This document shows, one piece after another, positions 63,308-64,000 of a stretch of DNA of 64,000 bases (the stretch's first letter is position 1; each line of letters starts with the position of its first letter). The translations under genes and the position numbers were made by a program. The stretch comes from Streptomyces agglomeratus. GTDB taxonomy: Bacteria; Actinomycetota; Actinomycetes; Streptomycetales; Streptomycetaceae. The notes below the pieces were generated by a model, which saw nothing but the letters and a program-made list of their open reading frames with translations, did not search any database and was not told the origin of the DNA. The stretch spans positions 1,861,001-1,925,000 of the forward strand of contig NZ_MEHJ01000001.1 of NCBI RefSeq assembly GCF_001746415.1, read 5' to 3'.

Positions 63308-64000
63308 TGACGACCACCTCCGCAACCGTCGGCGAGGGTACGGACAGCCCGTACGCGCTCAGCCACCTGGACGCCCTGGAGTCCGAGGCCGTCCACATCT
63401 TCCGCGAGGTGGCGGGCGAGTTCGAGCGGCCGGTGATCCTCTTCTCCGGCGGCAAGGACTCGATCGTCATGCTGCACCTGGCGCTCAAGGCGTTCGCGCC
63501 GGCGCCGGTCCCCTTCTCCCTGCTGCACGTCGACACCGGGCACAACTTCCCGGAGGTGCTGGAGTACCGCGACCGCACGGTCGCGGAGCACGGGCTGCGG
63601 CTGCACGTCGCGTCCGTACAGGAGTACATCGACGCCGGGAAGCTGCGCGAGCGGCCCGACGGCACCCGCAACCCGCTCCAGACCGTGCCGCTGACCGAGG
63701 CCATCCAGCAGCACCGCTTCGACGCGGTGTTCGGCGGCGGGCGGCGCGACGAGGAGAAGGCGCGCGCCAAGGAGCGGGTGTTCTCGCTGCGCGACGAGTT
63801 CTCCGCGTGGGACCCGCGCCGCCAGCGCCCCGAGCTGTGGCAGCTCTACAACGGCCGCCACGCGCCGGGCGAGCACGTGCGCGTGTTCCCGCTGTCCAAC
63901 TGGACCGAGCTGGACGTGTGGCAGTACATCGCCCGCGAGAAGATCGAACTGCCCGGCATCTACTACGCCCACGAGCGCGAGGTCTTCGCCCGCAACGGCA
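63307..64000 (+). CDS. cysD: sulfate adenylyltransferase subunit 2, partial
   Basis: 231 codons are visible before the right edge; the family is about 300 residues. The PP-loop ATP pyrophosphatase motif PVILFSGGKDSIVMLHLALKAF (about 39-60) is intact, with LLHVDTGHNFPEVLEYRD and FGGGRRDEEKARAKERVFSLRDEF after it. With CysN, expected next outside the window, it activates sulfate to APS. Start ATG at 63307 overlaps the cysC stop (TGATG). Confidence 0.92.
   Translation, partial: MTTTSATVGEGTDSPYALSHLDALESEAVHIFREVAGEFERPVILFSGGKDSIVMLHLALKAFAPAPVPFSLLHVDTGHNFPEVLEYRDRTVAEHGLRLHVASVQEYIDAGKLRERPDGTRNPLQTVPLTEAIQQHRFDAVFGGGRRDEEKARAKERVFSLRDEFSAWDPRRQRPELWQLYNGRHAPGEHVRVFPLSNWTELDVWQYIAREKIELPGIYYAHEREVFARNG

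Overview
The window is chromosomal DNA of a high-GC actinomycete, almost certainly a Streptomyces. The evidence is the roughly 70% GC content, frequent GTG starts, mycothiol-type formaldehyde chemistry, DUF2637 and SpoIIE/HATPase signalling proteins, a CebR-type cellulase operator, and FhuF-, Zur- and cys-leader-type regulation. I found about 53 protein genes, two candidate small leader ORFs, one complete insertion sequence and several hairpin terminators. I saw no rRNA, tRNA or CRISPR.

Layout. 1-4.7 kb: a one-carbon module with a GcvT-fused FAD amine oxidoreductase (cut by the left edge), S-(hydroxymethyl)mycothiol dehydrogenase, an IclR regulator and a Rieske ferredoxin. Two similar motifs lie in front of the mscR and Rieske genes. 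4.8-7.5 kb: a small secreted protein, a GH6 cellulase under a CebR box, and a DUF2809 membrane protein. 7.5-16.4 kb: purine catabolism, with a PucR regulator divergent from xanthine dehydrogenase (FAD, 2Fe-2S and molybdenum subunits), an NCS2 permease and XdhC. 16.4-28.7 kb: housekeeping and accessory genes, including SRPBCC, GntR, FhuF behind an iron box, DUF2637, PoxB, a probably inactive PP2C-like protein, a TrmB/LuxR hybrid regulator, DUF456 and an F420/FMN-type PPOX protein. 28.8-32.7 kb: an Ada/AlkA fusion, then an IS481-family element inserted exactly at the rsgA stop codon, rsgA, and a 24-residue ORF ahead of it. 32.9-39.0 kb: two large PAS/GAF/SpoIIE/HATPase proteins flanking a methyltransferase. 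39.2-44.2 kb: an SDR, then a compact three-gene cluster encoding a subtilisin-like protease, an MBL-fold hydrolase and a patatin. None of the three has a visible export signal. 44.3-50.6 kb: AlkB, 3-hydroxyisobutyryl-CoA hydrolase, the threonine-to-glycine pathway (tdh, kbl) with a LysR regulator, and an SPFH protein. 50.7-52.6 kb: zinc-independent L32 and a COG0523 GTPase behind a Zur-like box, plus a VOC protein. 52.6-59.7 kb: AraC, BrkB, AidB, a GAF regulator, a secreted metalloprotease and a GNAT acetyltransferase. 59.9-64 kb: an assimilatory sulfate reduction operon (leader peptide, sirA, a zinc ribbon, cysH, cysC, cysD) with overlapping genes, running off the right edge.

The most unusual points are four. 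The protease/MBL/patatin cluster looks like a possible cytosolic conflict or regulated-lipase system. The IS481 copy duplicated a CTAG target that now supplies stop codons to both rsgA and the transposase. The PP2C-like protein has lost its metal-binding motifs. The Ada/AlkA fusion has a degraded glycosylase core, while AlkB and AidB homologues lie elsewhere in the same window.
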